Of a stretch of 64,000 nucleotides of DNA, positions 35,308-44,978 are shown in pieces. This stretch comes from P36-A1 sp049478495 (lineage in GTDB: Bacteria > Bacillota_I > Bacilli_A > JAJDGJ01). The stretch lies in NCBI RefSeq assembly GCF_049478495.1, contig NZ_CP168083.1, positions 992,001 to 1,056,000 of the forward strand, in the 5' to 3' direction. The position numbers and the translations under genes were made by a program. Below the pieces are notes generated by a model. It was not told where the DNA came from. It was given only the letters and a program-made list of their open reading frames with translations, and did not search any database. Position 1 is the first letter of the stretch. Each line of letters begins with the position of its first letter.

Positions 35308-36619
35308 TATACAATGGTATTTTGTTTGTTAATGCTAAATATTGATTTTTGATGTTACGCATTTTTTTTATAATATTTAAATTATTTAGCAATTTCATTT
35401 CACACTCTTCTTGTAATTCAATTATCATTTCTAATAATTCATTTATATTTATATCTAATTGTTTTCTTTCGTCAACCTTAAAGATATTATATTGTTTTTT
35501 TTCGCCTTTTAATACTTTAATTTCTTGATAGAGCTGTTGAATTCTTTCATTATAAGAAGACTCAATTAACAAATGATTTTGTTCTTTTACTTGTAAGTTA
35601 TTTTGTAATATTAAAAAATTATTTTTTATTTTTTCATTAGATTGTTCATTCCAATACTTGTTTATCTTTTCTTGATTATGAACTACTTTTTTAGTAGAAT
35701 TTAAATCTTTAATAATTTTTTGATATTTATGTATAGTTTGTATTTTTTGACTTTGTTCTTTTTTAGTAAAAGAAGCTTGTTGATATTCATACTGTTTATT
35801 AGTTGAAGAAATTATTGGTTTTGCATATATACTTGCAAGTGAATATCTTTCTAATTTAATAATATCTTCATATCTTTTAATATCATCATCAAAATCATAA
35901 TCAAAAAAATCATTTAGCATTAAAAGTAATTTAATACAGCTTTCTATCCTTCTATTAAATCTTTTCCATTGTATTAAATCTGGTGTTGTTTTTAATTGTG
36001 TGTAGTTAGCAAGGATTTTATTATTAAATGTTTCGATTATTTTATTATGAAAAATTCTTGGCCCATTTAGATAATTTTGTCTGGTAATTTTGATATTATT
36101 TTGATCAAACAATTCTATTACTTTTTTTAAATATTCAATCATTTCTTGACTAGATTTTACTAATTCTTTATTATCTGGTCGTAATGAAAAACTATTGCCA
36201 ATATTTTCAAAGTAAATCAATATTTGTTTATTTAAATCATCCTCTAATTCTTTAATATTAAAATTATTAGTATGATTTGAAAGAAAGGCTTTTTCTATAC
36301 AATATAAACATTCATCATCTGCTTTATTATTTTTTATACTGAAAACTAATTTTATTTTTGCCTTATACAGTAATGCTTGATTATTTTTAGGAAATAGTTT
36401 TAATACACTTTCACACTTTTGTAAACATGCAGTATATCTACTTTGTTTGTATAATATAATTATTTCATTTAATAATTCACTTATTGAAATAATCTTTTTA
36501 TTATTCTCTATTTTTGCTCTTAGATATTTTATATCATAATTCATTTTGCACTTAGAACAAATAATTGTTGATTCATTATAATAAACTATTTCATTTTTAC
36601 ATACTTCACATTTAATCAT
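35288..36619 (-). CDS. Zinc-ribbon protein with helical/coiled-coil body, function unknown
   Basis: A 443-residue protein. The N-terminus is a zinc ribbon: Cys4, Cys7, Cys21, Cys24 (C-E-V-C and C-S-K-C). A helical region with the look of a short tetratricopeptide repeat (S-R-Y-T-A-C-L-Q-K-C-E-S-V-L-K-L-F-P) follows near residues 55-85, and the last third is charged and probably coiled coil. No catalytic motif or membrane segment is seen. The ATG follows AGGTGATT; an in-frame GTG two codons upstream overlaps that site. I do not recognise the family. Confidence 0.7.
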   Translation of the reverse strand: MIKCEVCKNEIVYYNESTIICSKCKMNYDIKYLRAKIENNKKIISISELLNEIIILYKQSRYTACLQKCESVLKLFPKNNQALLYKAKIKLVFSIKNNKADDECLYCIEKAFLSNHTNNFNIKELEDDLNKQILIYFENIGNSFSLRPDNKELVKSSQEMIEYLKKVIELFDQNNIKITRQNYLNGPRIFHNKIIETFNNKILANYTQLKTTPDLIQWKRFNRRIESCIKLLLMLNDFFDYDFDDDIKRYEDIIKLERYSLASIYAKPIISSTNKQYEYQQASFTKKEQSQKIQTIHKYQKIIKDLNSTKKVVHNQEKINKYWNEQSNEKIKNNFLILQNNLQVKEQNHLLIESSYNERIQQLYQEIKVLKGEKKQYNIFKVDERKQLDININELLEMIIELQEECEMKLLNNLNIIKKMRNIKNQYLALTNKIPLYNKNDTF

Positions 36620-36702
36620 AATCACCTACTTTTCAATAGCTATATTATAATATAATATATAATATTTTAATAATTTATTGCCTATAACAAATGTCATTAA
36701 AT

Positions 36703-36743
36703 GAAAAAAGACTCAAGTAAAATTGTTTTTCTACTTGAGTCTT
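36703..36743 (-). terminator. Terminator after clpB
   Basis: AAGACTCAAGTA/TACTTGAGTCTT stem with 12-base loop, followed on the minus strand by T-run. Confidence 0.88.
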
Positions 36744-36747
36744 ACTA

Positions 36748-39318
36748 TTATTTTTTATTAATGTAAAATTTGTTATCTTGATAATCTACTTCTATATTGT
36801 CTTCTGGAAGAATATTGTCTTTGATAATTTCTTTAGCTAATAATGTTTCTATATTTTTTTGAATATATCTTTTTAATGGTCTTGCTCCATATGCTGGATC
36901 AAAGCCATCTATTATTATTTGTTTTATAGCATGATCTGAAATTGATAATTTAATATTATCTTCTGCAAGTCTACTTCCAACTTCATTGATAAATTTAGTA
37001 ATAATATTACTTACTAAATCTTCTGATAAAGGATTAAACATTACAATTTCATCAATTCTGTTTAAAAACTCAGGTTTGAAATATCCTTTTAATAGTTCGT
37101 TTACTTTTAATGAAGCTTCTTCAAACTTTTCATTTAACAAATATTCTGATCCTAAATTTGATGTCATAATAATTATAGTATTTTTAAAATCGACTGTTTT
37201 ACCTTTTGAATCAGTTATTATTCCATCATCTAATATTTGTAGTAAGATATTAAAAACGTCTTTATGAGCTTTTTCTACTTCATCAAGTAATACTATTGAA
37301 TATGGTTTTCTTGCTATTGCATTTGTTAATTGTCCACCATCTTCAAATCCTACATATCCAGGAGGTGCACCTACTAATCTTGATACACTGTGTTTTTCCA
37401 TGTACTCTGACATATCAATTCGGACCATTTGACTTTCACTATCAAATAGTTCTAATGCAAGTGCTTTTGCTATTTCTGTTTTACCTACTCCTGTTGGTCC
37501 TAAAAACATAAATGAACCTATTGGTCTATTTGGATCTTGAATGTTTGCTCTTGATCTTATTATTGCATCTGAAACTTTTTCAATTGCTTCTTCTTGTCCA
37601 AATACTCTTTGTTTTAAACTATCTTCAAGGTTTAAGATTTTCTCTTTATCTTTTTTGACTAATTTAGAAACTGGTATACCAGTCCAATTTGATAATATTT
37701 GAGCTACTTCTATTTCAGAAACAGATTCTGTTAAGAGTCTATCTTCATTACTTTTTTCTTCAACATCAGCTGCTAATAGTTGTTTTTCTAAATCTGGTAT
37801 AACTCCATACTGTAATCTAGCTGCATCTTCTAGTTGTGCATCATTCTTAGCATTTTCTAGTTGTCTACGAGCTTTTTCAATATCTTCTTTTATTTTTTGT
37901 ATTTTAGTTATATCTTCTTTTTCATTTTGCCATTTAGCTTTCATTGATTGTTCTTCTTCTTTAAGGTTAGCTAATTCTTTTTGTATGTTTTCTAATCTTT
38001 CTTTTGTTTTAACATTAGTTTCTTTTTTAAGTGATGTTGCTTCTATTTCTAATTGTCTTATTCTTCTTGTTAGTTCATCTAATTCAGTTGGCATTGAATC
38101 AATTTCAGTTCTAATTGTAGCACATGCTTCATCAATTAAATCGATTGCTTTATCTGGTAAATAACGATCTGTGATGTATCTTTTTGATAGTTTAACTGCT
38201 GCAATTATTGCTTCATCATGAATTTTAACTCCATGGTGGATTTCAAATCTTTCTTTAAGACCTCTTAATATTGAAACTGAGTCTTCCATTGTTGGTTCAT
38301 CAACCATTACTTTTTGAAATCTTCTTTCTAAAGCAGGATCTTTTTCAATATATTGTCTATGTTCTGCTAGTGTTGTTGCTCCTATACAGTGTAATTCACC
38401 ACGAGCTAACATTGGCTTTAATAGATTTGCAGCATCCATTGCTCCATCAGTTTTACCAGCACCTACTAATGTGTGTATTTCATCAATAAACAAAATAATT
38501 TGTCCTTCTGATTCTTTTATTTCTTTTAAAACTGCTTTTAATCTTTCTTCAAATTCGCCTCGATATTTTGCTCCTGCTATTAAAGAACCCATATCTAATT
38601 CATAAATAGTTTTCTTTTTTAATCCTTCAGGAACATCTTGTCGAACTATTCTTTGTGCTAAACCTTCAACAATAGCAGTTTTACCAACACCTGGTTCTCC
38701 TACTAGTATTGGGTTGTTTTTTGTTTTACGAGAAAGTATTCTAATTACTCTTCGAATTTCTTCATCTCTACCTATTACTGGATCTATTTTACCACTTCTA
38801 GCATCTTCTACTAAGTTTCGTCCATATTTATTTAAAGCATCCATTGTTTCTTCAGGATTTTTACTATCAACATTTTGATTGTTTCTAATATTATTTATAA
38901 CTTTTTCTACTTGTTTTTTGTTTACATTAAATTTTATAAACAAGTCTTTAATTCTTTTATCATTTATTTCAAATGCTGCTAATATTAAATGTTCAACTGA
39001 AAGATAACTATCATTCATATTGTTCATTATTTTATCAGCTTTAATTATTAGCATGTTTAGCTTAGCCGAAATTCCCATGTTTTCAACTAGATTAGCAGAT
39101 GTTACTTCTGCATCTACTAAGTATTGTAGTTCTGTTTCAAATAAGTTTTTATTTATATTAAGACTATCAAGTAGTCTATTTAGCAATGATTGTTTGTCTT
39201 GTGCTAAAGCAAGAAATAAATGTGTTATGTCTACATTTAAGTTTTGTTTTTCCATAGCTATGCCTTGTGCTTGCATTAATGCTTCGGAAACTTTGTTTGT
39301 AAATTGTTCTGGATTCAT
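36748..39318 (-). CDS. clpB: Chaperone disaggregase ClpB
   Basis: An 856-residue AAA+ disaggregase of normal length. It has an N-domain (1-145), first ATPase with G-E-P-G-V-G-K-T, the middle coiled-coil domain (about 400-525) with the long charged helices, second ATPase with G-P-T-G-V-G-K-T, and a C-terminal small domain. The coiled coil sets it apart from ClpA/ClpC. With DnaK it recovers aggregated protein. A perfect CIRCE lies on its promoter, so HrcA control is expected. GAGAGGG precedes the ATG. Confidence 0.97.
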   Translation of the reverse strand: MNPEQFTNKVSEALMQAQGIAMEKQNLNVDITHLFLALAQDKQSLLNRLLDSLNINKNLFETELQYLVDAEVTSANLVENMGISAKLNMLIIKADKIMNNMNDSYLSVEHLILAAFEINDKRIKDLFIKFNVNKKQVEKVINNIRNNQNVDSKNPEETMDALNKYGRNLVEDARSGKIDPVIGRDEEIRRVIRILSRKTKNNPILVGEPGVGKTAIVEGLAQRIVRQDVPEGLKKKTIYELDMGSLIAGAKYRGEFEERLKAVLKEIKESEGQIILFIDEIHTLVGAGKTDGAMDAANLLKPMLARGELHCIGATTLAEHRQYIEKDPALERRFQKVMVDEPTMEDSVSILRGLKERFEIHHGVKIHDEAIIAAVKLSKRYITDRYLPDKAIDLIDEACATIRTEIDSMPTELDELTRRIRQLEIEATSLKKETNVKTKERLENIQKELANLKEEEQSMKAKWQNEKEDITKIQKIKEDIEKARRQLENAKNDAQLEDAARLQYGVIPDLEKQLLAADVEEKSNEDRLLTESVSEIEVAQILSNWTGIPVSKLVKKDKEKILNLEDSLKQRVFGQEEAIEKVSDAIIRSRANIQDPNRPIGSFMFLGPTGVGKTEIAKALALELFDSESQMVRIDMSEYMEKHSVSRLVGAPPGYVGFEDGGQLTNAIARKPYSIVLLDEVEKAHKDVFNILLQILDDGIITDSKGKTVDFKNTIIIMTSNLGSEYLLNEKFEEASLKVNELLKGYFKPEFLNRIDEIVMFNPLSEDLVSNIITKFINEVGSRLAEDNIKLSISDHAIKQIIIDGFDPAYGARPLKRYIQKNIETLLAKEIIKDNILPEDNIEVDYQDNKFYINKK

Positions 39319-39360
39319 AATATCGCCCTCTCTTTGTAATTCTTTTTTTTAACTGTTTAT

Positions 39361-39389
39361 ATTATACATCTTATTTAGCACTCTGTTAA
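39361..39389 (-). promoter_or_regulatory. Promoter of clpB
   Basis: TTAACA (39384-39389), 17 bases, TATAAT (39361-39366). The -35 box is inside the CIRCE spacer. Confidence 0.8.
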
Positions 39390-39401
39390 TACGAGTGCTA
39401 A
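39375..39401 (-). promoter_or_regulatory. CIRCE operator (HrcA binding site)
   Basis: TTAGCACTC-N9-GAGTGCTAA, a perfect match to the consensus. It covers the -35 region of clpB, so HrcA binding should block RNA polymerase. Confidence 0.95.
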
Positions 39402-39515
39402 AATTATACATATTTTATTTATAATATGATATTAACGCTATTTACATACATTATCAAATTTATTACATTTACTTACATATATATATCATAAATAGTTAAA
39501 TTTATTTTTTTGTTG

Positions 39516-39544
39516 TCGACTTATTATTTGTTATTGTATATAAT
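39516..39544 (+). promoter_or_regulatory. Probable promoter of folD
   Basis: TCGACT (four of six), 17 bases, TATAAT at 39539-39544. Confidence 0.45.
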
Positions 39545-39574
39545 TAAATTTATATGAGTGAAGGAAGTGATATT

Positions 39575-40426
39575 ATGAATGAAAAAATTATTAAAGGTAA
39601 GGATGTTTCTTTACGTGTTTTAGAAGATATTAAAATATTACAAAAACAAGCTGATGGTTTGTTACCTAAAGTTGCTTTAATTAGAGTTGGTAATAATGGT
39701 GATGATATGGCTTATGAACGTTCTATAATTAAGAAGTTTATGCAATTTGATATTGAAACAAAGTCTCTTGTTTTAGAAGATAATGTTTCTTTAGCTGATA
39801 TGTTATGTATTATTAATGAAATGAATAAAGATGAAGCTATTAATGGTATTATTATTTTTAGACCATTACCTAAACATTTAGATGCCGATATTATAGCTCA
39901 AACTATTAGCCCAGAAAAAGATATTGATGGGATGTCTTATGTAAATATGGCTCGTTTAATGCAACAGGAAAAGAAAGGCTTTTTACCTTGTACTCCTCAA
40001 TCTATAATGAGTATTATTGATTATATTGGATTAGAGTTAAAAGGTTTAAATGTTACAGTGGTTGGTGCTGGAATGGCTGTTGGTAGACCACTATCTATTA
40101 TGATGTTGAATGAACGTGCTACTGTTACTATTTGTCGTGCTCATACTAAAGATTTAGTTAAAGAGTGTTACAGTGCCGATGTTATTATTGCTGCAGCTGG
40201 TGTTAAACATTTAATTACTAAAAATCATGTTAAAGATGGTGCTGTTGTTATTGATGTTGGGATTAATGTTGAAGATGGCAAGTTGTATGGTGATGTTGAC
40301 TTTGACAATGTTGTTGATAAAGCTAAATTTATTACTCCTGTTCCAGGTGGAGTTGGTTCTTTAACTACATTAATTTTAGCAAAGCATGTTTATGATGCAT
40401 TACTTCAACAAAATAATTTAATATAA
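39575..40426 (+). CDS. folD: Methylenetetrahydrofolate dehydrogenase/cyclohydrolase
   Basis: A 283-residue bifunctional one-carbon enzyme interconverting methylene-, methenyl- and formyl-tetrahydrofolate. R-P-L-P-K-H, the K-D-I-D-G segment, the Rossmann G-A-G-M-A-V-G-R-P and C-terminal P-V-P-G-G-V-G are as in FolD. In the active-site helix Tyr47 is followed by E-R-S-I-I-K-K; the usual catalytic lysine four residues after the tyrosine is Ile51, with Lys53/Lys54 beyond it. I recall a similar Y-E-R pattern in some clostridial FolD, so this may be a subgroup feature. ATG preceded by AAGGAAGTG. Confidence 0.9.
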   Translation: MNEKIIKGKDVSLRVLEDIKILQKQADGLLPKVALIRVGNNGDDMAYERSIIKKFMQFDIETKSLVLEDNVSLADMLCIINEMNKDEAINGIIIFRPLPKHLDADIIAQTISPEKDIDGMSYVNMARLMQQEKKGFLPCTPQSIMSIIDYIGLELKGLNVTVVGAGMAVGRPLSIMMLNERATVTICRAHTKDLVKECYSADVIIAAAGVKHLITKNHVKDGAVVIDVGINVEDGKLYGDVDFDNVVDKAKFITPVPGGVGSLTTLILAKHVYDALLQQNNLI

Positions 40427-40430
40427 GACA

Positions 40431-40466
40431 AAAAAAGATTGTGTTTAAAAACGCAATCTTTTTTTA
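40431..40466. terminator. Bidirectional terminator between folD and the cofactor operon
   Basis: AAAGATTGTG/CGCAATCTTT stem with flanking A- and T-runs, between convergent genes. Confidence 0.85.
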
Positions 40467-40467
40467 T

Positions 40468-40944
40468 TTAATGTATCTTTTTATTAGTTAAATGATCTAT
40501 TCCATGTTTTAACAATGGTATTATGTATGGTCCTATTTCACTGATTGCTTTAAATGATCCTGGAAAAGTTATTATTAAACTTTCATCTTTAACAGCAGCT
40601 AATGCGCGTGAAAAGATGGTATTTGTAGATATTTTTAAATTAAAGTCATGGATAGCATTAGTTATCCCTCTAACTTCATAATCCATTATCTTTTCAATAA
40701 CATCTATGGTTATATCATCTTTAGTAAGACCAGTACCACCACATGTAATTATTAAATTTACTTTATTTGTAGTATTAGTATTTATCAGATTTAATAACTT
40801 ATCATAATCATCATTTATTAAATGATAATCTGCAACTTCATAACCTTCACTGTTTAAAAGTGATAAAAGAAAAGCTCCAGCACTATCTTCATATTCACTA
40901 TTGCTTGCTCTAGTACTTAGTGTTATTAGGGTTACATTATACAT
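40468..40944 (-). CDS. moaB: Molybdopterin adenylyltransferase MoaB/MogA
   Basis: A 158-residue enzyme that adenylates molybdopterin before metal insertion by MoeA. T-C-G-G-T-G-L-T-K-D-D-I-T is the signature of the family, and F-P-G-S-F-K-A-I is the second conserved loop. Last gene of the tungsten cofactor operon; it overlaps the MOSC gene by eight bases. Confidence 0.92.
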   Translation of the reverse strand: MYNVTLITLSTRASNSEYEDSAGAFLLSLLNSEGYEVADYHLINDDYDKLLNLINTNTTNKVNLIITCGGTGLTKDDITIDVIEKIMDYEVRGITNAIHDFNLKISTNTIFSRALAAVKDESLIITFPGSFKAISEIGPYIIPLLKHGIDHLTNKKIH

Positions 40945-41386
40945 TATAATCTAACCCTAATATTTCAATTGTATCATTTTCTTTAATTATTCCTGTTTTT
41001 AAAACTCTTGTAAAAATTCCTTGAGTTGGCATAATGCAACTGCCTATTTGTTTCATAATTTCACAACCTTGATGGCACTCTTTTCCTATTTGTGTTACTT
41101 CTTGAATCGACTCTCCTATTTTTAGTTTTGTCCCTATTGCAAGTTCATATAATACGATACCTTCAGTTGTAATGTTTTCGGCAAATTTTCCAGAACATAA
41201 ACCTATAGCACCTTGTTTTTCCATCAATGCAATACTTTCTTGTCCTAAAAGACTAACTTGACGATGCCACTTACCAGCATGTGCATCATTTTCTAAACCA
41301 TGATTTTCAATAAAATTACCTTGTTTAATTGTCTTTTTAATTGTTCCTTTTTCTGTTGAAATATTAATTGCATTTACTTTAGCCAT
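40937..41386 (-). CDS. MOSC domain protein
   Basis: A 149-residue stand-alone MOSC domain. G-L-E-N-D-A-H-A-G, H-R-Q-V-S-L-L, F-A-E-N-I-T-T-E-G and the conserved Cys in K-E-C-H are visible. MOSC proteins handle sulfur and metal-pterin, and in anaerobes often sit between moaC and mogA. Start is the ATG after AGGGGAGAATAACA, overlapping moaC by eight bases. Confidence 0.88.
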   Translation of the reverse strand: MAKVNAINISTEKGTIKKTIKQGNFIENHGLENDAHAGKWHRQVSLLGQESIALMEKQGAIGLCSGKFAENITTEGIVLYELAIGTKLKIGESIQEVTQIGKECHQGCEIMKQIGSCIMPTQGIFTRVLKTGIIKENDTIEILGLDYNV

Positions 41387-41858
41387 TGTTATTCTCCCCT
41401 TCTTTAAAATCTGTTTTGCCACCAGTTTTTTCTACTAAATGTATTTCACTAATTACCATATGTTTATCTACTGCTTTAGCCATATCATAGATAGTTGCTA
41501 AAGCAATACTAACTCCAGTAATAACTTCCATTTCAATTCCTGTTTTACCTGTTGTTGAAGCTGATGCAATACATTGTAAATAATCATCATGTTGAACAAA
41601 TTCAATATTTGAACTGTTTATTAAAATATTATGAGCCATTGGTATTAATTCTGATGTTTTCTTAATTGCCATTATACCAGCTATTACTGCTGTTGTTATA
41701 ACATCTTTTTTAGGCATGTCATTATCATATATTTTATTAATTGTAGCTTTTGATAAGTAGATTTTTCCACTAGCTTTTGCAGTTCTACTAGTTTCTTTCT
41801 TCTTAGAAATATCTACCATATATACTTGATCATCTTTATTTAAATGTGTGAATTCCAT
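41379..41858 (-). CDS. moaC: Cyclic pyranopterin monophosphate synthase MoaC
   Basis: A 159-residue enzyme that with MoaA converts GTP to cyclic pyranopterin monophosphate. K-K-T-S-E-L-I-P-M-A-H-N-I and G-I-E-M-E-V-I-T-G-V are the conserved motifs. Its ATG overlaps the stop of the upstream moeA fusion by one base. Confidence 0.95.
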   Translation of the reverse strand: MEFTHLNKDDQVYMVDISKKKETSRTAKASGKIYLSKATINKIYDNDMPKKDVITTAVIAGIMAIKKTSELIPMAHNILINSSNIEFVQHDDYLQCIASASTTGKTGIEMEVITGVSIALATIYDMAKAVDKHMVISEIHLVEKTGGKTDFKEGENNNG

Positions 41859-43768
41859 TATAGTACCTCGTTTATGTATATTAATTTTCCTGTATTACTT
41901 ACATCATATGTTTCATAAATAGCTATTTTTTCTTTAAAGTTATCACTTGTTAGTACTTTTATAAAATTTTGAATACCAAGATTATTAAGATCACTTTTAT
42001 ATATTAAAAAATCATATTCTTCAGACATTACTTCTAAATAATCTAAAGCTAAAATATCAGCTACACTTTTTATTAATAATCCTGTATCAGCAGTATTATT
42101 TTTGATTGCAGCTCCTACATTGAAATGAGTAGGCATCACAAAATCATAACCATTAACTTCTTGAAGTTTTATATCGCTTTGTTTTAATAAGTACTCAAAT
42201 AATATAGTAGTACCAGAACCTTTTTGTCTGTTTACATATTTAACACTTTTGTCTTTTAATGATTTAATACCTGTAATGTTTTTATTGTTTTCTAGATTAT
42301 AGGCAAGTACTTGTCTTCTTTTTACTCCTTTAATTAAAACCATTTCTTCAGTAAATAGCTCTTTTATTACATTAATGTTGTATGTTCCATCTTCATCTAA
42401 AATATGTATTGGAGCTATATTGCATTCTTTATTTTTTAATGCTAATAATCCAGCATAACTTCCTACATGATTAGATGAAATATTAAAAGAAATTTCTTGT
42501 ATATTGGCACTGTCTTGCATCTCATCAAGTATAATGTCATGAGATCCTATTATTATTAATTGTTCTTCTAACATTCTTAATGGTTTTAGTAAAGATACTT
42601 CTACTTGTTCTTGATTATGGTAACCTTCACTATTCTTAGGTATTGTGATAATACCATCAGCCATTGCAAGTGACATTGAAATTCCTGCTCCACGTGATAA
42701 TGGTGTTGCTATAAGTTTGTTATTGACTTTACCTATTTTTACTCTAACAAACTCTAAGTGTTTTAGTGATGAATAAATTGTTTGTGTTAAGGTAACAAGA
42801 GCTTTTTCTTGATAGATATTTTGTTTGTATAGCTTATTTAACAATGGTTTTAATACTTGTTCAAAAACGATATATGCAGATACAGGATATCCTGGAAGTC
42901 CAATTATTATTGTTTTATTTATTACACCTAGAATTGCAGGTTTTCCTGGTTTAATTGCTATTCCATGAACTATTACTTCTCCTAATTCTGCTATTACTTC
43001 TTTTGTATAATCTTCACTTCCAGCACTTGTTCCAGCATTTATTATAATTATATCAGCTTCTTTACTTAAACTAGTTAGAGTCTGTTTTAAGTCTGCTTTA
43101 TTATCTTTACATACAGGATTAATATTAGAATTTAAATTCATTTCTGCTAATAAACTTTTAATCATTATTGAATTTGAGTCGATTATCATTCCTGGATCCA
43201 TTTTTTTAATACCTACATCGACTATTTCATCACCTGTTGGTAATATTTCAATATTTAGCTGTTTATATACCTCAATATACTCATTTTTAGAAGCGATTAT
43301 TGAACCAATATCAACTGCTCTAATTTGATGATTACTAGCAACTATCATCTGTTGTTGAGTAATATCTTCACCAATTATTCTAATATGCTGGAAATAACTT
43401 GCAGGTTTAATTATAGTTATATTATTTTGATAATCTTTAAGAAGGTCTTCTATCATGATAACAGCATTGTGATTATCTTTAATTACATCACCCGTATCAA
43501 CATATTTATAATCTTTTTCTTTTAAGACAATTGGATTGTTTTCACTAGCATCAACTGTAAGTGCAGCATCTATACTTATACCATCCATTGCACTAGCATT
43601 ATAATTTGGAGATGATATTTTAGCATATATTGCTTTTGATGTAATTCTATTTAATGAATCTTTTATGTTGATGATTTCTGTTTTTAAAACATTAATGTTT
43701 TTTATTCTATTTAGATATAGCTCCATGACATTGTCTAAATCTACTGTTTTTAGATATGTATTTCTCAA
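41858..43768 (-). CDS. MoeA fused to a C-terminal periplasmic-binding-like domain
   Basis: A 636-residue protein. Residues 1 to about 405 form a MoeA metal insertase (N-A-G-T-S-A-G-S-E-D-Y-T; L-P-G-Y-P-V-S-A-Y). From about 410 to the end is a PBP-like domain, with S-N-H-V-G-S-Y-A-G-L and N-R-Q-K-G-S-G-T-T-I-L-F. This fusion is known from clostridial and archaeal molybdenum/tungsten clusters; the PBP-like part has been proposed to bind the oxoanion or cofactor. There is no signal peptide, so it is cytoplasmic. It overlaps the separate moeA by four bases (ATGA). Confidence 0.9.
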   Translation of the reverse strand: MRNTYLKTVDLDNVMELYLNRIKNINVLKTEIINIKDSLNRITSKAIYAKISSPNYNASAMDGISIDAALTVDASENNPIVLKEKDYKYVDTGDVIKDNHNAVIMIEDLLKDYQNNITIIKPASYFQHIRIIGEDITQQQMIVASNHQIRAVDIGSIIASKNEYIEVYKQLNIEILPTGDEIVDVGIKKMDPGMIIDSNSIMIKSLLAEMNLNSNINPVCKDNKADLKQTLTSLSKEADIIIINAGTSAGSEDYTKEVIAELGEVIVHGIAIKPGKPAILGVINKTIIIGLPGYPVSAYIVFEQVLKPLLNKLYKQNIYQEKALVTLTQTIYSSLKHLEFVRVKIGKVNNKLIATPLSRGAGISMSLAMADGIITIPKNSEGYHNQEQVEVSLLKPLRMLEEQLIIIGSHDIILDEMQDSANIQEISFNISSNHVGSYAGLLALKNKECNIAPIHILDEDGTYNINVIKELFTEEMVLIKGVKRRQVLAYNLENNKNITGIKSLKDKSVKYVNRQKGSGTTILFEYLLKQSDIKLQEVNGYDFVMPTHFNVGAAIKNNTADTGLLIKSVADILALDYLEVMSEEYDFLIYKSDLNNLGIQNFIKVLTSDNFKEKIAIYETYDVSNTGKLIYINEVL

Positions 43769-44976
43769 AATAAATTCACCTCAACTTCTTCTAATAATTT
43801 TAATCCTTCTTTAGCTATAGGTATAATTACATAACCATCAGCTTTTGCTAATATTTTTACCTGACTAGAGCGATAAAACAGTGGTTTGGCTATTATTTCA
43901 TCATTATATTTTTCTAGTTCAACTAGTAATATATTTGTTTTTCCAGGATCACTTGCATAATTACTGCTTAATTTAGCTTTAATTCTTGATTTATTATTAT
44001 TACATAATAATGATTTTTTAGCTTGAATTAGTGTTAAAAGTAATACTATATATGCTGATACTGGATTTCCAGGTAGGCCTATAAACAATTGTTTTTTAGT
44101 TTGAGCTAAGATAGATGGCTTACCTGGTTTTAAAGATATTCCATTTATTAAAATATTTTTACTAACATTTTCAATTGCATTTAAAGTATAATCATGTTCT
44201 CCTTTTGAACTACCTGCACTTGTTATTATAATATCACTATTGTTATTTAAGGCTTTTTCTAAATCATGTAAATTATCTTTTATCAATAATGTTTTATTTA
44301 TTATAAAGTTATTTTTTTCTAATAATGTTTTTAAAAGTATTGTATTAACATCACGTATTTTTGAATCAGTTACACTTTCTGTTATTTCTACTAATTCATT
44401 ACCTGATGATATTATACTAACATTAAATTGTTTATATACTTCTACTTTATTTATACCTAAACTAGCAAGTATTGCAATATCTCTTTCATTTATTTGATGA
44501 TTAACTTTAAAAATCTGTTCATTTAATGAGATATCTTGTCCTATTTGACTGATGTTATTATTGATAGAAACGGCTTTTTTTATTAAAACTATATTACTAT
44601 TTTCAACCATGCTTGTATCTTCTATCATAATCATTGAATCAGCATCATTTGGTATGATAGCTCCTGTAGGAACATAGATGCACTCTTCATCTTGCATATT
44701 GATATTAGTATTTTCTCCTATTTTGACTCTACCAACAAGTTTTAATGGTATAGCATTATTTTCAGTGGCTCCATTTGAAATATAAGCTTTTATTGCATAA
44801 CCATCAACATTACTTTTTCTAAATTGTGGAATGTTTTCAGCTGCATAAATATCTTTTGACAACACTCTATTATTTAGATCATTAATATCAATAATTTCTG
44901 TTTTGATATTTTGTTTTAAATATTGTATACAGTATTCTTGCATACTATCGATACTGCTTACTTTTAGTAGTTTCAT
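43765..44976 (-). CDS. moeA: Molybdopterin molybdenum/tungsten transferase MoeA
   Basis: A 403-residue MoeA that inserts molybdate or tungstate into adenylated pterin. I-T-S-A-G-S-S-K-G-E-H-D-Y and G-L-P-G-N-P-V-S-A-Y are present. It is one of two MoeA copies side by side; cells that use tungsten often have two, thought to select between Mo and W. It begins two bases after tupC ends. Confidence 0.93.
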   Translation of the reverse strand: MKLLKVSSIDSMQEYCIQYLKQNIKTEIIDINDLNNRVLSKDIYAAENIPQFRKSNVDGYAIKAYISNGATENNAIPLKLVGRVKIGENTNINMQDEECIYVPTGAIIPNDADSMIMIEDTSMVENSNIVLIKKAVSINNNISQIGQDISLNEQIFKVNHQINERDIAILASLGINKVEVYKQFNVSIISSGNELVEITESVTDSKIRDVNTILLKTLLEKNNFIINKTLLIKDNLHDLEKALNNNSDIIITSAGSSKGEHDYTLNAIENVSKNILINGISLKPGKPSILAQTKKQLFIGLPGNPVSAYIVLLLTLIQAKKSLLCNNNKSRIKAKLSSNYASDPGKTNILLVELEKYNDEIIAKPLFYRSSQVKILAKADGYVIIPIAKEGLKLLEEVEVNLF

Positions 44977-44978
44977 TG

